Source of the DNA: Candidatus Scalindua sp. | GTDB taxonomy: Bacteria > Planctomycetota > Brocadiia > Brocadiales > Scalinduaceae | NCBI GenBank assembly: GCA_018648405.1 | Contig: JABGRF010000241.1 | Coordinates: forward strand, 1 to 35,310 | Length of the DNA stretch: 35,310 nt | Direction of reading: 5' to 3' | Shown: positions 33,002-35,310 of the stretch, in pieces | Numbering within the stretch: the first letter of the stretch is position 1 | Layout: each line of letters opens with the position of its first letter | Made by a program: the position numbers and the translations under genes | Notes under the pieces: generated by a model | Database searches by the model: none | Told to the model about the DNA's origin: nothing | Seen by the model: the letters and a program-made list of their open reading frames with translations, nothing else

Positions 33002-35310
33002 CTATGCTACCTGTATGTCACACTCCGGCAACTCTTCTTTTGTAAGAACCGACTCCTCTGGACTATGCTCTGTCGCAGCAGCCTTGAGTGAGTTAAGTCG
33101 GGATATCATAAAGTAGAGTAGAGGCACCACACCGGCAAAAAAGAGCACACCACCCACCGCACGCATCCACGTCAACACCTGGAAAGTACCGCCAAGAATA
33201 AATTCCTGCGAGCGGGCTACCCAATAGCCATTTTCAACAACCGACTTGAATTGTAACACTCCGGCAGGGAATGTATCCATCACCACCATCAGCAGGAGTC
33301 CCACGTTAATCGCCCAGAAGGTAGAGCGCAGAAGCCTTACGTTCCAGCGCCTGGCGGTTATAACATGTCGGCTGCAAAACAGAACTGCCGCTATCGAAAG
33401 GTTACCGTAAACGCCCATCAAAGCCGCGTGACCGTGATTGACAGTTAGGTAGGTACCATGTTCATAATAATTTATTATCGGAAGGTTTATAATCAAGCCA
33501 AATACACCTGCACCGAAAAAGTTCCAGAAATTTACGGCAATAAGGAACAGAAATGCCTCTGAGAATCCGAATGATGATCCTGTTACGGCTGAATTTGTTG
33601 AACGACTAAATGAATATCCCGGCACCCGTACAAACTTCCAGACTTCGAGCGTCAGCAGTACAAGTGGAATAACCTGGAGTGTTGAGAAAACGCTTCCCAT
33701 AGCCATAAGAGCGGCAGGCTTTGCATTCCAGTAAAAGTTGTGAGAAATACCCAACAGGCCTGAGCCTAGAAACAGCAGTGTCGCCAGATAGATCACCCTG
33801 ATCGCACCCTGCCGTGAAACCAAACCCATGAGAACCATATAGCAGGCAATAATCATTGTTGTAAATACCTCAAAAAAGCACTCTGCCCACATGTGAATAA
33901 CGCACCAGCGCCAGAAATCGGCAATGACGAAATTGGTATTCTTCCCGCCCACAAAGCTTGACAAGAACAGAATTGTAATAGCCACAACAGAGTATAGAAT
34001 CCAATATGGTAATGAGAATGCTGATTGTCCCTTCAAAGCCGGTTTTACCCCGCGATATATAATCACGGACCACATAACAAGTGCCGCAAAGAGAACAACC
34101 TGCCACAATTTACCAAGCTCAACAAATTCCCAACCCTGGTTGCCAAGTAACCTCCAATGATCACCAAGCAGGTTCTTTGGCCCCAGGAAACATCCTACGA
34201 ACATACCAACAACAACTGAAACCAGCAAGCCGAAGAGTATGTTGATAAGGAGTACCTGACGCTTCGGCTCCTGCCTGTAAATTCCGGGAAGAATAAAGAT
34301 GGAACCAGCTATCCAGCAGGTCGCTATCCATAGAATAGATAACTGTACATGCCAGCTACGCGTAATAGTTATCTGCAAAAGTTCAGAAATGTTATAGCCG
34401 AAGAAAGTTGTAAATCCGACAAAATCGTGAATCGTCAAGACACCGGCCACTATCTGTATGAAAAACAGTGAAACCGCAACCACAAAAAACTTGTATGTTG
34501 CACGTTGACTAGCTGTTGGAGCTGATGCATCAACACTCTTATTATCAACAGGGTTTTCACTGACCTGTAACTGCGAGGACTTGGAATAGTAACTATAAGT
34601 ACAGAGAACCGCACCCAGACCGAATATCAGAAATAGCATTCCGATAACGCTCCATAGTATTACTGACGGTGTCGGAGTGTTCCCGGCGTACTCATCAAAT
34701 GGCCAGTTATGGGTATAACTGGATTCACCTCCGGGCCTTTCCACCGCACAAACCCACGCACCCCAGAAGAAAAAGGCCGAAAGGTCTTTAAGTTCAGCAT
34801 CGTCTGTAATATAACCTGCTGGTTTAAAAGCCTCCTTGTGATCTCCCTTGAATTTTGAACTATAGTATTCCGTCAGACGTTCTGCTGCATACGCCTGCCC
34901 CTCAGTAAGCATTACGATATTTTTCTCTCTGTCATAACGATTCGCTTTGAGTTCACGCTTCACCCTGACAGAGATACCATCTTTCTCTATTTGAGATAAC
35001 TCATCCGTATTACCACTTGTAACCTGATTGCCATAAAAATCGTTCATCTCAACTGCAACCTGGTGGAGTGCTTCAGCGGTAAAATCCGGCCCACGGGCAG
35101 CACCATCCCCGAACATGCTTCCGTATTCCATCAAAGCATATCTCTGGAAGATCAGCTGTCCACGTTCCACGGCACTCTTTTGAACAATTTCTTCCCCTGA
35201 AGGTGAAACATAATCAGGTTTTGGAGGCGCATCTTTGTACGTACTGAAACCCATAAATATAACACCGGATGCACCTACAACCAGAACAGCAAGTAAATAT
35301 TTCCACCAAT
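33002..35310 (-). CDS. Quinol NO reductase-like protein with NO dismutase-type active site, 5' partial
   Basis: At least 768 residues, open to the window edge; the first in-frame ATG at 35254 is internal because an upstream helix (WWKYLLAVLVVGASGVIF) belongs to the protein. Numbering below is from that ATG. The N-terminal extracytoplasmic domain and the FFFWGAWVCAVERPG signature are those of quinol-type NorZ. About a dozen helices follow. Haem ligands are present: H302 (SWHVQL), H607 and H609 (NHGHAALMGVYG), and H454 with E458 (HMWAEC). However, the FeB di-His motif is H505-N506 (ISHNFYW), the Glu of FSxLE is Gln (Q527), and the quinol-site Glu and Asp appear replaced (H276..G280; RAVGG near 698-702). 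These changes are those described for NO dismutases. The function is NO detoxification or 2 NO to N2 plus O2. Confidence 0.85.
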   Translation of the reverse strand, partial: WWKYLLAVLVVGASGVIFMGFSTYKDAPPKPDYVSPSGEEIVQKSAVERGQLIFQRYALMEYGSMFGDGAARGPDFTAEALHQVAVEMNDFYGNQVTSGNTDELSQIEKDGISVRVKRELKANRYDREKNIVMLTEGQAYAAERLTEYYSSKFKGDHKEAFKPAGYITDDAELKDLSAFFFWGAWVCAVERPGGESSYTHNWPFDEYAGNTPTPSVILWSVIGMLFLIFGLGAVLCTYSYYSKSSQLQVSENPVDNKSVDASAPTASQRATYKFFVVAVSLFFIQIVAGVLTIHDFVGFTTFFGYNISELLQITITRSWHVQLSILWIATCWIAGSIFILPGIYRQEPKRQVLLINILFGLLVSVVVGMFVGCFLGPKNLLGDHWRLLGNQGWEFVELGKLWQVVLFAALVMWSVIIYRGVKPALKGQSAFSLPYWILYSVVAITILFLSSFVGGKNTNFVIADFWRWCVIHMWAECFFEVFTTMIIACYMVLMGLVSRQGAIRVIYLATLLFLGSGLLGISHNFYWNAKPAALMAMGSVFSTLQVIPLVLLTLEVWKFVRVPGYSFSRSTNSAVTGSSFGFSEAFLFLIAVNFWNFFGAGVFGLIINLPIINYYEHGTYLTVNHGHAALMGVYGNLSIAAVLFCSRHVITARRWNVRLLRSTFWAINVGLLLMVVMDTFPAGVLQFKSVVENGYWVARSQEFILGGTFQVLTWMRAVGGVLFFAGVVPLLYFMISRLNSLKAAATEHSPEESVLTKEELPECDIQVA

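Noticed and set aside
33870-34160. Small ORFs overlapping the NO reductase-like gene on both strands
   Set aside because: They are out of frame with conserved membrane helices and haem-ligand segments of the main gene.

Overview
The window looks like a chromosomal piece of an anammox planctomycete, most probably a 'Candidatus Scalindua'-type bacterium. The decisive evidence is a complete hydrazine synthase locus: an 806-residue HzsA-like propeller/dihaem protein preceded by a 690-residue protein in which the beta-propeller (HzsB) and MauG/CCP-like dihaem (HzsC) parts are one polypeptide. That beta-gamma fusion is, from established knowledge, the Scalindua arrangement. The DNA is AT-rich, multihaem c-type cytochromes are abundant, and every gene except mtnP lies on the minus strand, so the text below follows transcription from high to low coordinates.

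35.3-32.6 kb: a quinol-type nitric oxide reductase paralogue cut by the window edge. Its active site and quinol site resemble NO dismutase (Nod) more than a normal NorZ. It ends in a strong terminator and is followed by a SemiSWEET-like small membrane protein. 32.5-29.1 kb: a large CHASE-PAS-histidine kinase-receiver hybrid. 29.0-28.2 kb: mtnP on the plus strand, divergent from the next block with back-to-back sigma70-type promoters.

27.9-20.3 kb: a MoxR/DUF58/BatD/BatA/TPR/BatB (aerotolerance-type) operon with an aldehyde dehydrogenase at its end. 20.0-15.9 kb: an exported TPR protein, a LOG/TIGR00725-like protein, then accB and accC of acetyl-CoA carboxylase.

15.5-5.6 kb: the anammox core. 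A c554-like cytochrome comes first. Next are a heptahaem-type membrane cytochrome and a cytochrome b that overlap (the likely electron-transfer module feeding hydrazine synthase), then a sigma54-dependent response regulator. A textbook -24/-12 promoter with an upstream dyad follows, then a Cys-rich exported protein, hzsBC and hzsA, closed by a terminator. The order matches what I recall of the Kuenenia kuste2854-2861 cluster. The inference is that the response regulator activates the hzs operon from the adjacent sigma54 promoter.

5.3-0 kb: an octahaem HAO-family protein with a consensus sigma70 promoter, a ~215-nt leader and its own terminator. trpB and trpA follow with almost no room for a promoter, and then a Rieske protein and cytochrome b (partial) of a bc complex. 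Together the respiratory genes suggest quinol oxidation by cytochrome b/bc modules, electron delivery to NO/ammonium-fed hydrazine synthase, and HAO-type nitrogen-oxide chemistry in the anammoxosome. No tRNA, rRNA, CRISPR array or insertion sequence was seen.
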